Shown here: positions 32,841 through 42,581 of the stretch, piece by piece | Position numbering within the stretch: position 1 is the first letter of the stretch | Layout of the letters: each line of letters begins with the position of its first letter | Assembly (NCBI RefSeq): GCF_014649815.1 | Contig: NZ_BMTT01000004.1 | Location: 1 to 64,000 of the forward strand | Direction: 5' to 3' | From: Streptomyces mutabilis | Lineage (GTDB): Bacteria; Actinomycetota; Actinomycetes; Streptomycetales; Streptomycetaceae | Length of the DNA stretch: 64,000 nucleotides | Made by a program: the position numbers and the translations under genes | Notes under the pieces: generated by a model | Databases searched by the model: none | Seen by the model: the letters and a program-made list of their open reading frames with translations, nothing else | What the model was told of the DNA's origin: nothing

Positions 32841-34667
32841 TTGCGGGAGTTCACCAGTCCTCCGTCGACGTCGGCACCACCGGTGGGCGGTCTGGCCGAT
32901 GTCGTCTTCCGGCATGCCCAGGAGGATCCGGGCCGCATCGCCCTCGGCCGCAAGGACGACGCCGGGCGGTGGCGGGACGTGAGTGCCGGCGCGTTCCGCG
33001 ACGAGGTGCTGGCCCTCGCCAAGGGCCTGCTCGCCCAGGGCATCCGCTTCGGCGACCGGGTCGCCATCATGTCCCGCACCCGCTACGAGTGGACGCTCTT
33101 CGACTTCGCCCTGTGGACGATCGGCGCCCAGGTGGTGCCCGTCTACCCGACCTCCTCGGCCGAGCAGTGCCTGTGGATGCTGTACGACGCCGAGGTGACG
33201 GCCGCGGTCGTGGAGCACGAGGACCACGCGATGACGATCGCCACCGTCATCGACCGGCTGCCGCACCTGCGCGGCCTGTGGCAGCTCGACTCCGGCGCCG
33301 TCCAGGAGCTGTACGACGCGGGCGCCCACCTCGACGACGAGGTGGTGCACCGGCACCGCAAGGCGGTCACGCCGGACACGGTCGCCACCGTCATCTACAC
33401 CTCGGGCACCACGGGCCGCCCCAAGGGCTGCGTCCTGACGCACGGCAACTTCATGTACGAGGCGGACACCGTCATCGAGCGCTGGGAGCCGGTGTTCCAC
33501 TCCAAGAAGGGCGACGAGGTAGCGACCCTGCTGTTCCTGCCGCTCGCCCACGTCTTCGGGCGGATGGTGGAGGTCGCGGCGATCCGCGGCAAGGTCCGCT
33601 TCGGCCACCAGGCGCAGCTCAACGCCGCCGCGCTCCTGCCCGACCTGGCCGCCTTCAAGCCGACCTTCATCCTGGCCGTGCCGTACATCTTCGAGAAGGT
33701 GTTCAACGCGGCCCGGCGAAAGGCCGAGAAGGAGGGGAAGGGCGGCCCCTTCGAGAAGGCCGTCGGCGTGGCCGTGCGGTACGCGGAGGCGGTGGAGACG
33801 AAGGCCTGGGGCATCGGTCCGGGCCCGTCGGCGGGCCTGCGGATGCAGCACCGGCTCTTCGACAAGCTCGTCTACACCAAGGTCCGGGCCGCGATGGGCG
33901 GACGCATCCGCAACGCCATGTCGGGCGGCTCGGCGATGGACCGGCGGCTCGGTCTGTTCTTCGCGGGCGCGGGCGTGCAGATCTACGAGGGCTACGGCCT
34001 GACCGAGTCCACGGCGGCGGCCACCGCCAACCCGCCCGAGCGCACCCGCTACGGCACCGTCGGCCGGCCCATCCCAGGCGTCACCGTGCGCATCGCGGAC
34101 GACGGCGAGATCTGGCTGAACGGCGACAACGTCTTCCAGGGCTACCTCAACAACCCCAAGGCCACCGACGAGACCCTGCACGAGGGCTGGCTCGCCACCG
34201 GTGACCTGGGCTCGCTGGACGAGGACGGCTACCTCACCATCACCGGCCGCAAGAAGGAGATCCTGGTGACCTCCGGCGGCAAGAGCGTCTCCCCCGGTCT
34301 GCTGGAGGAGCGCGTCCGGGACCATCCGCTGGTCAACCAGTGCATCGTCGTCGGCAACGACCGCCCCTACGTCGCCGCCCTCATCACCCTCGACACCGAG
34401 GCGGTCGACCACTGGCTGTCGATGCGCAACAAGCCCCGGATGTGCCCGGCCGAGCTGGTGCACGACGCCGACCTGGAGACGGAGGTGCGGCGCGCGGTCG
34501 TCACCGCCAACACGTTGGTCTCGAAGGCCGAGTCGATCCGCACCTTCCGCATCCTGGCCCAGCCGTTCACCGAGGAGCACGGGCTGCTCACCCCCTCGCT
34601 GAAACTGAAGCGCAAGGCCATCGAGAACGCCTACGGCGCCGAGGTCGAAGCCCTTTACAGAGCGTGA
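32841..34667 (+). CDS. Long-chain fatty acid-CoA ligase (AMP-binding)
   Basis: A 608-residue adenylate-forming enzyme. TTG at 32841 is chosen because GGGGAG sits 6 bases before it; an upstream ATG at 32808 has no such site. The P-loop IYTSGTTGRPKGC, FLPLAHVFGRMVE, the A5 block YEGYGLTESTAA, WLATGDLGSLDEDGYL and TGRKKEILVTSGGKSVSP identify it as an acyl-CoA synthetase of the FadD15-like branch. A C-terminal catalytic Lys lies in TPSLKLKRKAIE. It activates fatty acids to acyl-CoA with ATP. It stands alone between LysR and aldo/keto reductase genes. Confidence 0.9.
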   Translation: MREFTSPPSTSAPPVGGLADVVFRHAQEDPGRIALGRKDDAGRWRDVSAGAFRDEVLALAKGLLAQGIRFGDRVAIMSRTRYEWTLFDFALWTIGAQVVPVYPTSSAEQCLWMLYDAEVTAAVVEHEDHAMTIATVIDRLPHLRGLWQLDSGAVQELYDAGAHLDDEVVHRHRKAVTPDTVATVIYTSGTTGRPKGCVLTHGNFMYEADTVIERWEPVFHSKKGDEVATLLFLPLAHVFGRMVEVAAIRGKVRFGHQAQLNAAALLPDLAAFKPTFILAVPYIFEKVFNAARRKAEKEGKGGPFEKAVGVAVRYAEAVETKAWGIGPGPSAGLRMQHRLFDKLVYTKVRAAMGGRIRNAMSGGSAMDRRLGLFFAGAGVQIYEGYGLTESTAAATANPPERTRYGTVGRPIPGVTVRIADDGEIWLNGDNVFQGYLNNPKATDETLHEGWLATGDLGSLDEDGYLTITGRKKEILVTSGGKSVSPGLLEERVRDHPLVNQCIVVGNDRPYVAALITLDTEAVDHWLSMRNKPRMCPAELVHDADLETEVRRAVVTANTLVSKAESIRTFRILAQPFTEEHGLLTPSLKLKRKAIENAYGAEVEALYRA

Positions 34668-34750
34668 GTTCGCCGGTCAGGAATGCGTCACGGCCCGTGA
34701 TCGTTGACCATGTGAGTACCGACTGACCACTACCGAAGGATCAAGAGCTC

Positions 34751-35587
34751 GTGAGCAGCAAGGTCCCCCCGATCATCCTGAACAACGGCGTCGAGATGCC
34801 CCAGCTGGGCTTCGGCGTCTGGCAGGTGCCGGACGACGAGGCGCAGACGGCCGTCGCCCAGGCACTGGAGGCCGGGTACCGCAGCATCGACACAGCGGCG
34901 ATCTACGGCAACGAAGAGGGCACCGGCCGGGCGATCGCCGCCTCCGGTGTGCCCCGCGAGGATCTGTTCGTCACCACCAAGCTCTGGAACAGGGACCAGG
35001 GGTACGACTCCACCCTCCGCGCCTTTGACACGTCGCTGACGAAGCTGGGCCTGGAGTACGTCGACCTGTACCTGATCCACTGGCCGATGCCGGCCAAGGA
35101 GCGCTACGTCGACACGTACAAGGCGTTCGAGAAGCTGCACGCCGACGGCCGCATCCGGGCCATCGGCGTCTCCAACTTCCTGCCCGAGCACCTGGAGCGG
35201 CTGATCGGCGAGACGTCGGTCATCCCGGCCGTCAACCAGATCGAGCTGCACCCGCACCTCCAGCAGCACGCCGCCCGCGAATACCACGCGGAACACGGCA
35301 TCGCCACCGAGGCGTGGTCCCCGCTCGGCTCCGGCAAGGGCATCCTCGAGATCCCGGCGATCGTGGCGATCGCCCAGAAGCACGGCCGCACCCCGGCCCA
35401 GGTCGTGCTGCGCTGGCACCTCCAGGTCGGCAACGTGGTGATTCCGAAGTCCGTGACGCCGTCGCGGATCAAGGAGAACATCGAGGTGTTCGACTTCAGC
35501 CTGGACACCGAGGATCTCGCGGCGATCAGCGCGCTCAACGAGGACCGGCGCACCGGCCCGGACCCGGCGGAGTTCCACGGCGAGTGA
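34751..35587 (+). CDS. Aldo/keto reductase (2,5-diketogluconate reductase type)
   Basis: A 278-residue TIM-barrel reductase with the full tetrad D47 and Y52 (YRSIDTAAIYGNEEG), K77 (VTTKLW) and H110 (LYLIHWP). NADPH-binding residues are in AWSPLGSGKG and VIPKSVTPSRIKEN. Length and motifs match the AKR5-type reductases of actinobacteria that reduce 2,5-diketo-D-gluconate or small aldehydes. GTG start at 34751. AAGGATC precedes the start. No cofactor or substrate partner is encoded next to it. Confidence 0.88.
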   Translation: MSSKVPPIILNNGVEMPQLGFGVWQVPDDEAQTAVAQALEAGYRSIDTAAIYGNEEGTGRAIAASGVPREDLFVTTKLWNRDQGYDSTLRAFDTSLTKLGLEYVDLYLIHWPMPAKERYVDTYKAFEKLHADGRIRAIGVSNFLPEHLERLIGETSVIPAVNQIELHPHLQQHAAREYHAEHGIATEAWSPLGSGKGILEIPAIVAIAQKHGRTPAQVVLRWHLQVGNVVIPKSVTPSRIKENIEVFDFSLDTEDLAAISALNEDRRTGPDPAEFHGE

Positions 35588-35637
35588 GACGAAGCCCGCG
35601 AGGGCCCGGTCGCTGCGACCGGGCCCCCTCGCGTGCC

Positions 35638-36075
35638 TCAGTCGGGCTGTCCCAACGGGCGTACGACCACGGTGTTGACGTCGACTCCGGCGGGCTGGGT
35701 CATGGCCCAGACGATCGGGTCGGCGATCTGGTCGGCGGTCAACAGTTCGCCGTCCGGCAGGCTGCCGTAGGCGTCCCGGAACGGCGTCTCCACCCGGCCG
35801 GGCGCGATCAGCGTCACGCCGACACCCCACCGGATGACCTCGCGCCGGGTGTTCTCGGCCAGCCCCGTCACCGCCCACTTGGTGGCCCCGTAGATGTTGC
35901 CGGGTGTGGGCACGAAGCCGGCCACGCTGCCGACCAGCGCGATCCGCCCCCGCGTCTCCTCGAGGGCGTCGAACGACGCCCTGATCAGCAGGGCCGGACC
36001 CAGCACGTTGGTCAGCACCATCTCGGTCCACCCGGCCGGGTCGCCCTCGGCGACCGAGTCGTGGGTGGCGAACCC
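35638..36075 (-). pseudogene. C-terminal remnant of a short-chain dehydrogenase
   Basis: The last ~146 residues of an SDR are readable: GFATHDSVAEGDPAGW, then SVAGFVPTPGNIYGATKWAV with catalytic Ser, Tyr and Lys, then VGVTLIAPGRVETPF. The N-terminal ~85 residues with the TGxxxGIG nucleotide loop are gone. Homology ends abruptly at 36075, where GFATHD would normally be preceded by the VxNAG block. Immediately upstream is an unrelated palindrome and then the end of a methyltransferase gene. With the cofactor site removed the product cannot work as an SDR. Confidence 0.8.
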
Positions 36076-36095
36076 ACTTGGAGCGCTCCCCAAGT
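36076..36095. promoter_or_regulatory. Palindrome resembling a CebR box at the deletion joint
   Basis: ACTTGGAGCGCTCCCCAAGT is a 20-base inverted repeat. Its centre (36078-36091) differs from the cellulose-regulator box TGGGAGCGCTCCCA at two positions. It may be a stray operator, or simply the hairpin terminator of the methyltransferase gene whose stop is 12 bases away. Confidence 0.45.
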
Positions 36096-36107
36096 CAAGG
36101 TTCCGGG

Positions 36108-37025
36108 TCAGGCCGGACGGACCGCCGTGTAGACCGTGTGCGCGACCAGCACGAACACGTCCTGCCGCCGGTGCGCGCCCGCCTCGTCGGCGGGGTCGAG
36201 CAGCCGGTCGAGGGTGGCCCGGTCGGTGGCGTCGAGGCCGTCGCCGATCCGGTCGCGCAGCCGGGACAGGGAGGTGGTGACGTAGGCGCGGGCCTCGTCC
36301 GTCAGGGGCGCCGGCAGGTCCAGCAGGAAGCTGCGGGTGCCGGTGTGCTTCAGGCCCGCCGCGGTCAGCATCGCCGGCCAGTCCTCCGTCTCGGCCATGG
36401 AGCCGGGCGTGTTCGCGCGCATCTCGGCGAACGCGTCCTCCTCCACCGCGTGCATCCTGGCCTGCAGCCCGGGACGCCCGATGCCGATGTCGCGGGGCAG
36501 GAACCGGGCGGGCAGACCGCCCTCCAGAACGGCCAGCGTGCCGCCCGGTGCGAGGTGCCCGGCGAGTGCGGCCACGGCCGCGCGCTGGTCGCCGAGGTGG
36601 TGCAGGCTCTGGCTCGCCCACATCAGGTCGGCCGGGTAGTCGAGCTCGTCCAGCACGCCGGGCAGGTCGCCGGCGAGGGTGCCGAAGCGGTCGGCGGCGC
36701 CCTGCCGGGCGGCGCGGTCGCGGGCCCGCTCCAGCAGGGGTGCGGCCCCGTCGACGGCGACGACGCGGGCGCCGGGGAAGGTGTCGGCGAACAGGCAGGA
36801 GACGACGCCGGGTCCGCTGCCGACGTCGACGACCAGGCCGGGCTCGGTCACCTCCTGCGCCAGCCAGGTCATGGCCTGCCGGTACAGCGGTGTGTACAGC
36901 TCCGCCTGGGCCTGGAGCAGTGGGGCCATCTCGGCCCAGTCCATGTCGCTGTGGTCGTGTCCGTGTCCGTGTCCGGTGTCGTGCCGGTGGTGGGTGTCGT
37001 GGTGGTCGTGGTGGTCGTGCGCCAT
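36108..37025 (-). CDS. SAM-dependent methyltransferase with His-rich N-terminus
   Basis: A 305-residue protein. ATG at 37025 follows GGGAGG at 8 bases. Residues 2-27 hold about a dozen His with Asp, AHDHHDHHDTHHRHDTGHGH, an obvious metal-binding tail. The methyltransferase core starts with VVDVGSGPGVVSCLFAD (motif I), VVAVDGAAPLLERA, and then DLMWASQSLHHLGDQRAA and LAPGGTLAVLEGG, a class I fold similar to UbiE-type enzymes. Substrate unknown. The His tail could bind nickel, zinc or cobalt; whether it senses or stores metal is not known. It is followed by the SDR remnant and shares no operon with the cellulase upstream. Confidence 0.8.
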   Translation of the reverse strand: MAHDHHDHHDTHHRHDTGHGHGHDHSDMDWAEMAPLLQAQAELYTPLYRQAMTWLAQEVTEPGLVVDVGSGPGVVSCLFADTFPGARVVAVDGAAPLLERARDRAARQGAADRFGTLAGDLPGVLDELDYPADLMWASQSLHHLGDQRAAVAALAGHLAPGGTLAVLEGGLPARFLPRDIGIGRPGLQARMHAVEEDAFAEMRANTPGSMAETEDWPAMLTAAGLKHTGTRSFLLDLPAPLTDEARAYVTTSLSRLRDRIGDGLDATDRATLDRLLDPADEAGAHRRQDVFVLVAHTVYTAVRPA

Positions 37026-37111
37026 GGTGGTCAGCCTCCCGTTCGCGGTGCCGCCAGGGTGCGACGACGCACCGCACGGAGGCAAACGAAGTTGCCGTGA
37101 CCGCAAAAAGT

Positions 37112-37150
37112 GCCGTCGGAGCCCGGCCGGGGAGGCCGGACCCCGACGGC
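37112..37150 (-). terminator. Intrinsic terminator of the GH6 cellulase gene
   Basis: An 8-bp stem (37143-37150 with 37112-37119, minus-strand reading) with further inner pairing of GGCCGG/CCGGCC, followed on the minus strand by ACTTTTTGCGG. Stem plus T-run placed 22 bases after the GH6 stop make this a textbook intrinsic terminator. Confidence 0.75.
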
Positions 37151-37171
37151 GTCACCTACGCCGGAGTCCGC

Positions 37172-38908
37172 TCAGGACAGCGGCGGGTAGGCGTTCTTCA
37201 TCAGCTCCTGGAACTGCGCGGAGAACCAGTGGCCGGAGATCGGTGCGTCGGGCAGCGCACCGGAGGGGCTGTTGCCGTTGCGCGCGTTGCCCTCGTAGGT
37301 GGGGTCGCACATCCGGTCGAATCCCTTGCCCTCGTCGTTCGGGATCTCCTCGCTCGCGCCGTCGGACTCGCCCGGGGGCTTCATCCACACGTACGCGTCG
37401 ATGCCGGCGGCGGGGCTGGCCTGCGGACGCTCGCCGAGGCCGGCTCCGGACTGGTTGCACCAGTTGCCGAGGTGGATGCGGCGGTCGTAGCGCCCGCCGT
37501 CCACGTAGGTGTTCACGTCGGTCGTCGCGCCCGGTCCGGTGGGCCGCGCTTCGCCGCCCCAGCCGTTGCGGGAGGTGTCGATCAGCATGCCGAGGTTCTG
37601 GTCGAAGCCGAGCGAGACCAGCTTGTCGCGCATGGCCTGGGCGTAGGACAGCTCGTCGGTGTACTGGTTCCAGTCGACCCAGTCGGACTGGCGCACGGAG
37701 GTTCCGTTCACCGAGTCCGTGATCTTGAAGTGCTCCTCTTTCAAGGCGCTGTAGTTGGCGGTGTTGACGATGAAGCCGTGCACGTCGTCGACGGTCGCGC
37801 CCTCGGTGGTGGCGGCGGTCTCGAACATCTCGGCGGAGGGACCGAAGTTGCTGTCCCAGCCGAGCCAGCCGTGGTGGCCGGCGTCGACGTAGTTGTAGAC
37901 GTTGCCGACGTCGCCGAGCTTGTTCAGGGCGTATCCGACGCCCTTCTGGTAGTTGCCGTTGGCCTTCATGATGTCGCAGTTCTCCGTGGCGGTCGGCCGC
38001 CCGGAGACGTTGGTGACCAGGTTGGGCAGCGAGTCGATCTCGACCGTGGTGACGATCCGGAGGTCCGCGTACTTGGGGTCGGCGAGGATCTCGGCGATCG
38101 GGTCGATGTACTCGGTCTTGTACCGGTCGATCTCCGTCGGGCCCAGCTCGCCGTTGGAGGCGAGGGCGGCGCAGTCGCGTCCGGGCAGGTTGTAGATGAC
38201 GAGCTGGACGGCGAGTTCCCCGGATCCCTTCTGTGTCAGCGCCTCGTCGAGGTGGTCGCGCAGCCCCATGCCGCCGTTGACCCCCTCGATGGCGGCGATC
38301 CGGTCGAGCCACACGCCGGTGGGCTGGTCGGCGATGCGGTCGCCGCCGGGCTCGGCCGCCGCCTTGGCGCTCCACTCGGGGTTCACGTAGACCTTGGCTC
38401 CGTCGTACGGGTTGTCCACCCGCTCGCCCTGCTCCGGCGGATCGGTCGGGTCCGGCGGGTCGGTCGGGTCGGGGTCGGTCGAACCGCCGTCGTCGACGTT
38501 GCAGGTCACGCCGTTCAGGGTGAAGGTGGCGGGGACGGCGTTGCTGCCGCTGTAGGTGCCCTGGAAGCCGAAGCTCGCCGAACCGCCCGTGGAGAGGGTG
38601 CCGTTGTAGGACTCGTTGGTCGCGGTGACGGCGGCGCCGCTCTGGCTGAGTTTCGCGTTCCAGCCGCTGGTGACCTTCTGGCTGCCGGCGAACGTCCAGC
38701 CCAGGGACCAGCCGGAGGTGGCGGCACCGTTGTTGGTGACGGTCACGGCGGCGGTGAAGCCGCTCCCCCAGTCGTTCTGCACCTGGTAGTCGACGGTACA
38801 GGGGACGGCCGCCGCGCCGGCGCCGGCGGACTGCGCGGCGAAGGCCGTGCCGGATGCCCCGGCGACCAGCGCCAAGGCGGCGAGCATCGCGGTTCTGCTG
38901 CGGGTCAT
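37172..38908 (-). CDS. Secreted cellobiohydrolase, CBM2-GH6
   Basis: A 578-residue secreted cellulase. Signal peptide 1-25 (MLAALALVAGASGTAFAA). CBM2 at about 36-137 with the C37...C136 pair and surface aromatics in NDWGSGF, NGAATSGWSLGW, SGWNAKLSQSG. A Pro/Asp/Thr linker (DPDPTDPPDPTDPP) follows at 145-158. The GH6 domain from about 165 has YNLPGRDCAALASNGE with D245 and TTVEIDSLPNL with D292, which correspond to the two key aspartates (D175 and D221) of Trichoderma Cel6A. Long loops such as VDAGHHGWLGWDSN are typical of exo-acting members. It would release cellobiose from non-reducing chain ends. Transcribed divergently from the GH48 gene, with CebR-type boxes between. Confidence 0.93.
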   Translation of the reverse strand: MTRSRTAMLAALALVAGASGTAFAAQSAGAGAAAVPCTVDYQVQNDWGSGFTAAVTVTNNGAATSGWSLGWTFAGSQKVTSGWNAKLSQSGAAVTATNESYNGTLSTGGSASFGFQGTYSGSNAVPATFTLNGVTCNVDDGGSTDPDPTDPPDPTDPPEQGERVDNPYDGAKVYVNPEWSAKAAAEPGGDRIADQPTGVWLDRIAAIEGVNGGMGLRDHLDEALTQKGSGELAVQLVIYNLPGRDCAALASNGELGPTEIDRYKTEYIDPIAEILADPKYADLRIVTTVEIDSLPNLVTNVSGRPTATENCDIMKANGNYQKGVGYALNKLGDVGNVYNYVDAGHHGWLGWDSNFGPSAEMFETAATTEGATVDDVHGFIVNTANYSALKEEHFKITDSVNGTSVRQSDWVDWNQYTDELSYAQAMRDKLVSLGFDQNLGMLIDTSRNGWGGEARPTGPGATTDVNTYVDGGRYDRRIHLGNWCNQSGAGLGERPQASPAAGIDAYVWMKPPGESDGASEEIPNDEGKGFDRMCDPTYEGNARNGNSPSGALPDAPISGHWFSAQFQELMKNAYPPLS

Positions 38909-39224
38909 GAGTGCGGGTTCCTTCTTTCGTGGGGTGCGCGTGCTGTGGTCAGAGGTGCGTGCTGTTCGTCCGGGACCGCGCGCACTGGGCGCGGTCCGCC
39001 TCCGCACGGCATGGGGGTGCCGTCGCGGACGGAACTCAGGAACGGCCCACGGGCACGGTGGAGCGGCCCGGGGGGTGTGCGTGTGCGAGCCGGCGCGCCG
39101 GCCGGTGAGGCGTCGGACGTGCCGCTGCCACGGCTCCAAGTCCTGAACGCGAAAGGTGGTGCGGGGGGTGGCGCATGAGCGACTCCTCGCAGTTCGGAAG
39201 CGCCGCGACGGACACTTCGACTGA

Positions 39225-39238
39225 TGGAACCGCTCCCA
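39225..39238. promoter_or_regulatory. CebR-type operator, imperfect
   Basis: TGGAACCGCTCCCA matches 12 of 14 bases of the cellulose-utilisation operator TGGGAGCGCTCCCA. CebR is the LacI-type repressor of cellulase genes in Streptomyces, released by cello-oligosaccharides. Position suggests control of the GH6 transcript. Confidence 0.7.
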
Positions 39239-39367
39239 CTGGTGCCGATGAAGGTAGCGCCAAGTGACGGTAAAGAACAGAGGAGTTACCGATTTTCTCT
39301 CGGCGGTGCGTGTCGAATCTTTTCGACTCTCCACACATCTTGACCGCACCGACCCCCCTCCTCACTA

Positions 39368-39381
39368 TGGGAGCGCTCCCA
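39368..39381. promoter_or_regulatory. CebR-type operator, perfect
   Basis: TGGGAGCGCTCCCA is a perfect palindrome identical to the CebR consensus. It starts at the last base of the -10 box CACTAT and covers the expected transcription start of the GH48 gene, so bound repressor would block initiation. Confidence 0.88.
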
Positions 39382-39441
39382 CTGGTTCAAGGCTTGTTGC
39401 TCCGCCCCACACTCCCCGAGCCGCAAGGAGGAACCGGCACC

Positions 39442-42363
39442 ATGCACCCCGCACACAGACCCAGACGCCGCACCGCGCGGCGGCTGTGGACGGCCGCCCT
39501 GGCGGCCGTCGCCTTACCCCTCACCATGCTGGGCACCGGTTCGACTCCCGCCCAGGCGGCCGCACTTCAGTGCAGCGTGGACTACAGGACCAACGACTGG
39601 GGCTCCGGCTTCACCGCCGAGCTGACGCTCACCAACCGCGGCGCCGACGCCATCGACGGCTGGACGCTGACGTACGACTACGCGGGCAACCAGAAGCTGA
39701 CCAACGGCTGGAACGGCACCTGGAGCCAGTCCGGGAAGACCGTCACCGTCAGAAACGCCGCGTACAACGCCCGCGTCGCGGCCGGCGCCGCCGTCACCAC
39801 CGGCGGGCAGTTCACCTACAGCGGCACCAACACCGCGCCGACGAGCTTCACCGTCAACGGCACCACCTGCGCCGGCGCGCACCAGCCCCCGATCACCGTG
39901 CTGACCAGCCCGGAGCCGGGATCGGTCTACTCGCAGGGCGAGGCCGTTCCACTGGCCGCCACGGCCGCCGCGGCCGACGACGCCACCATCAGCAAGGTGG
40001 AGTTCTACGACGACACCACGCTGCTGGGCACCGACACCAGCGCGCCCTACACGTACTCCACCTCTGGCTTGACCGTGGGCAGTCATTCCCTGGTGGCGAA
40101 GGCGTACGACAGCATGGGCGCCTCCGCGGCCTCGACGCCGGTCGGCATCACGGTCGCCTCGGGACCGACCGTGGTCGCCACACCCGGGCAACTGGGCATC
40201 CAGCAGGGCGAGTCGGGAAGCTACGAGGTCAAGCTGTCGAAGCAGCCGACCGCGAACGTCACCGTGACAACTGCCCGCGCGAGCGGCAACACCGGCCTGT
40301 CGGTCTCCGCCGGGGCGAGCCTCACCTTCACCCCGGCGAACTGGGACACCGCCCAGGAGGTGACCGTCGCGGCCGACGCCTCCGGCACCGGCTCGGCGGT
40401 CTTCGAGTCGACGGCCCCCGGCCACGGCAAGGCCACGGTCACCGTGACCCAGCTGGCCGCCGCCAAGGACTACGACGCCCGCTTCCTGGAGCTGTACGGG
40501 AAGATCACCGACCCGGCGAACGGCTACTTCTCCCCGGAGGGCATCCCGTACCACTCGGTCGAGACGCTGATCGTGGAGGCGCCGGACCACGGGCACGAGA
40601 CCACGTCTGAGGCGTACAGCTACCTTCTGTGGCTCCAGGCCATGTACGGCAAGGTGACCGGCGACTGGGACCGGTTCAACAACGCCTGGGAGATCATGGA
40701 GACCTACATGATCCCCACACACGCCGACCAGCCGACCAACTCGTCCTACAACGCGTCCGAGCCGGCGACCTACGCCCCCGAGCTGGACACGCCGAACGAG
40801 TACCCGGCGCCGCTGGACGGCACGGTGTCGGTCGGTCCGGACCCGATCGCCGGCGAGCTGAGGTCGGCGTACGGCACGGACGACGTCTACGGCATGCACT
40901 GGCTCCAGGACGTCGACAACACCTACGGCTACGGCAACTCGCCCGGCAACTGCGAGGCGGGCCCGTCGGACACCGGCCCCTCCTACATCAACACCTTCCA
41001 GCGCGGCGCGCAGGAGTCGGTGTGGGAGACGGTGCCGCAGCCGACCTGCGACGCCTTCAAGTACGGCGGCCCCAACGGCTACCTGGACCTGTTCACGGGT
41101 GACGCCTCCTACGCGAAGCAGTGGAAGTTCACCAACGCCCCGGACGCCGACGCGCGGGCAGTGCAGGCTGCGTACTGGGCGGACGTCTGGGCCGAGGAGC
41201 AGGGCAAGGGCGAGGAGATCGCCGGCACCCTGGACAAGGCCGCCAAGATGGGCGACTACCTGCGCTACGCCATGTACGACAAGTACTTCAAGAAGGTCGG
41301 TAACTGCGTGGGGCCGTCGAGCTGCCCGGCGGGCACCGGCAAGGACTCCTCGCACTACCTGCTGTCCTGGTACTACGCGTGGGGCGGCGCCGTGGACACC
41401 TCGGCGGGCTGGGCCTGGCGCATCGGCTCCAGCCACACCCACGGCGGCTACCAGAACCCGCTGGCGGCGTACGCGCTGAGCACGTACGACGACCTGAAGC
41501 CGAAGTCGGCGACGGGCGCGGCGGACTGGGCCGAGTCCCTGGACCGGCAGATCGAGTTCTACCGTTGGCTCCAGTCCGACGAGGGCGCCATCGCGGGCGG
41601 CGCGACCAACAGCTGGGCGGGACGGTACGCGACCCCGCCGGCCGGTACGCCGACCTTCTACGGCATGTACTACGACGAGAAGCCGGTGTACCACGACCCG
41701 CCGTCCAACCAGTGGTTCGGCTTCCAGGCGTGGTCCATGGAGCGGGTCGCCGAGTACTACCAGCAGAGCGGCGACGCGCGGGCCAAGGAAGTCCTGGACA
41801 AGTGGGTCGACTGGGCGCTGTCGGAGACGACGGTCAACCCGGACGGCACCTTCCTGATCCCGTCGACGCTGAAGTGGTCGGGGCAGCCGGACACCTGGAA
41901 CGCGTCCTCCCCCGGTGCCAACGCCGGCCTGCACGTCTCCGTCGCGGACTACACGAACGACGTCGGTGTGGCGGCGGCGTACGCCAAGACCCTGACGTAC
42001 TACGCCGACCGCTCGGGCGACTCGGAGGCGGCGTCGACGGCCAAGGCGCTGCTGGACGGCATGTGGGGCAACAACCAGACCGCGCTGGGCATCGCCGTCC
42101 CGGAGACCCGCGCCGACTACAACCGCTTCGACGACCCGGTGTACGTGCCGGAAGGCTGGACCGGGACCATGCCGAACGGCGACACGATCGACGCGTCGTC
42201 GACGTTCTCCTCGATCCGCTCCTTCTACCAGGACGACCCGGCCTGGTCGCAGATCGAGAGCTACCTAGCGGGCGGCGCCGCACCCACGTTCACGTACCAC
42301 CGGTTCTGGGCGCAGGCGGACATCGCCCTCGCCATGGGTTCGTACGCGGAGCTTCTCGAATAG
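39442..42363 (+). CDS. Secreted GH48 cellulase with CBM2 and Ig-like domain
   Basis: A 973-residue secreted enzyme. ATG 39442 follows AAGGAGG; the open frame upstream to 39310 covers the promoter and is not coding. Signal peptide to about residue 40. CBM2 at 41-143 (C44, C143). An Ig-like domain at about 150-240 ([21 protein letters not shown]) and another beta-rich module at about 242-338 follow. GH48 spans about 343-973. The proposed acid E390 is in [15 protein letters not shown], matching the catalytic Glu of CelS-type enzymes. Further blocks [14 protein letters not shown] and SWYYAWGG are conserved. It is a reducing-end, processive cellobiohydrolase; together with GH6 it attacks cellulose from both chain ends. 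Confidence 0.94.
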   Translation: MHPAHRPRRRTARRLWTAALAAVALPLTMLGTGSTPAQAAALQCSVDYRTNDWGSGFTAELTLTNRGADAIDGWTLTYDYAGNQKLTNGWNGTWSQSGKTVTVRNAAYNARVAAGAAVTTGGQFTYSGTNTAPTSFTVNGTTCAGAHQPPITVLTSPEPGSVYSQGEAVPLAATAAAADDATISKVEFYDDTTLLGTDTSAPYTYSTSGLTVGSHSLVAKAYDSMGASAASTPVGITVASGPTVVATPGQLGIQQGESGSYEVKLSKQPTANVTVTTARASGNTGLSVSAGASLTFTPANWDTAQEVTVAADASGTGSAVFESTAPGHGKATVTVTQLAAAKDYDARFLELYGKITDPANGYFSPEGIPYHSVETLIVEAPDHGHETTSEAYSYLLWLQAMYGKVTGDWDRFNNAWEIMETYMIPTHADQPTNSSYNASEPATYAPELDTPNEYPAPLDGTVSVGPDPIAGELRSAYGTDDVYGMHWLQDVDNTYGYGNSPGNCEAGPSDTGPSYINTFQRGAQESVWETVPQPTCDAFKYGGPNGYLDLFTGDASYAKQWKFTNAPDADARAVQAAYWADVWAEEQGKGEEIAGTLDKAAKMGDYLRYAMYDKYFKKVGNCVGPSSCPAGTGKDSSHYLLSWYYAWGGAVDTSAGWAWRIGSSHTHGGYQNPLAAYALSTYDDLKPKSATGAADWAESLDRQIEFYRWLQSDEGAIAGGATNSWAGRYATPPAGTPTFYGMYYDEKPVYHDPPSNQWFGFQAWSMERVAEYYQQSGDARAKEVLDKWVDWALSETTVNPDGTFLIPSTLKWSGQPDTWNASSPGANAGLHVSVADYTNDVGVAAAYAKTLTYYADRSGDSEAASTAKALLDGMWGNNQTALGIAVPETRADYNRFDDPVYVPEGWTGTMPNGDTIDASSTFSSIRSFYQDDPAWSQIESYLAGGAAPTFTYHRFWAQADIALAMGSYAELLE

Positions 42364-42365
42364 CC

Positions 42366-42385
42366 CCCGCGAAGCGCTCCGCGGG
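42366..42385 (+). terminator. Hairpin after the GH48 gene
   Basis: CCCGCG and CGCGGG arms (42366-42371/42380-42385, 8-base loop) begin 3 bases past the GH48 stop. It may end the GH48 transcript or only weaken readthrough into the GH74 gene 218 bases further on. Confidence 0.45.
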
Positions 42386-42401
42386 TCGCGCGGGATGCTC
42401 G

Positions 42402-42454
42402 GCTGCGGGCCGTGCGTGGCTGGTCGCGCAGCTCCCCGCGCCCCGTCGGGGCGC
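42402..42454. repeat. Copy of a common Streptomyces intergenic element
   Basis: The stretch with GGCTGGTCGCGCAGCTCCCC (42419-42438) followed by GCGCCCCGTCGGGGCGC (42438-42454) resembles, from memory, a hairpin element found in many Streptomyces spacers. The last part pairs as GCGCCCC/GGGGCGC. It supports the genus call and marks this as true spacer DNA between two transcripts. Confidence 0.6.
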
Positions 42455-42581
42455 TTGACGGCTCCGTGTGCAAGGTTCCGCCACCGGACGGCGGGGCCAC
42501 CTGCCGGGCGGCTCTCGTCCACGCCGAGGGCCGCCCGGCCTCGCATGTGTTCTGTTCCTGACGGAAGGACGGTTCGCCACC

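Larger units (their letters stand above)
38909..39441. promoter_or_regulatory. Divergent cellulase control region
   Basis: This 533-base gap separates the GH6 (minus) and GH48 (plus) starts. It contains a 12-of-14 CebR-type box at 39225-39238 (TGGAACCGCTCCCA), a perfect box at 39368-39381, and a GH48 promoter with TTGACC (39340-39345) and CACTAT (39363-39368) 17 bases apart. The left box is nearer the GH6 side, roughly 320 bases from its start, so GH6 has a long leader. No open gene is convincing in 38909-39224. Confidence 0.75.

Noticed and set aside
36548-39178. Plus-strand open frame of 876 codons across the methyltransferase and GH6 genes
   Set aside because: No motif, extremely Arg/Val/Gly rich, and antisense to a complete GH6 enzyme with signal peptide and CBM2.
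39310-39441. Longer start for the GH48 protein
   Set aside because: The extension covers the -35/-10 boxes and the CebR operator. The ATG at 39442 has a ribosome site and is followed by a signal peptide.
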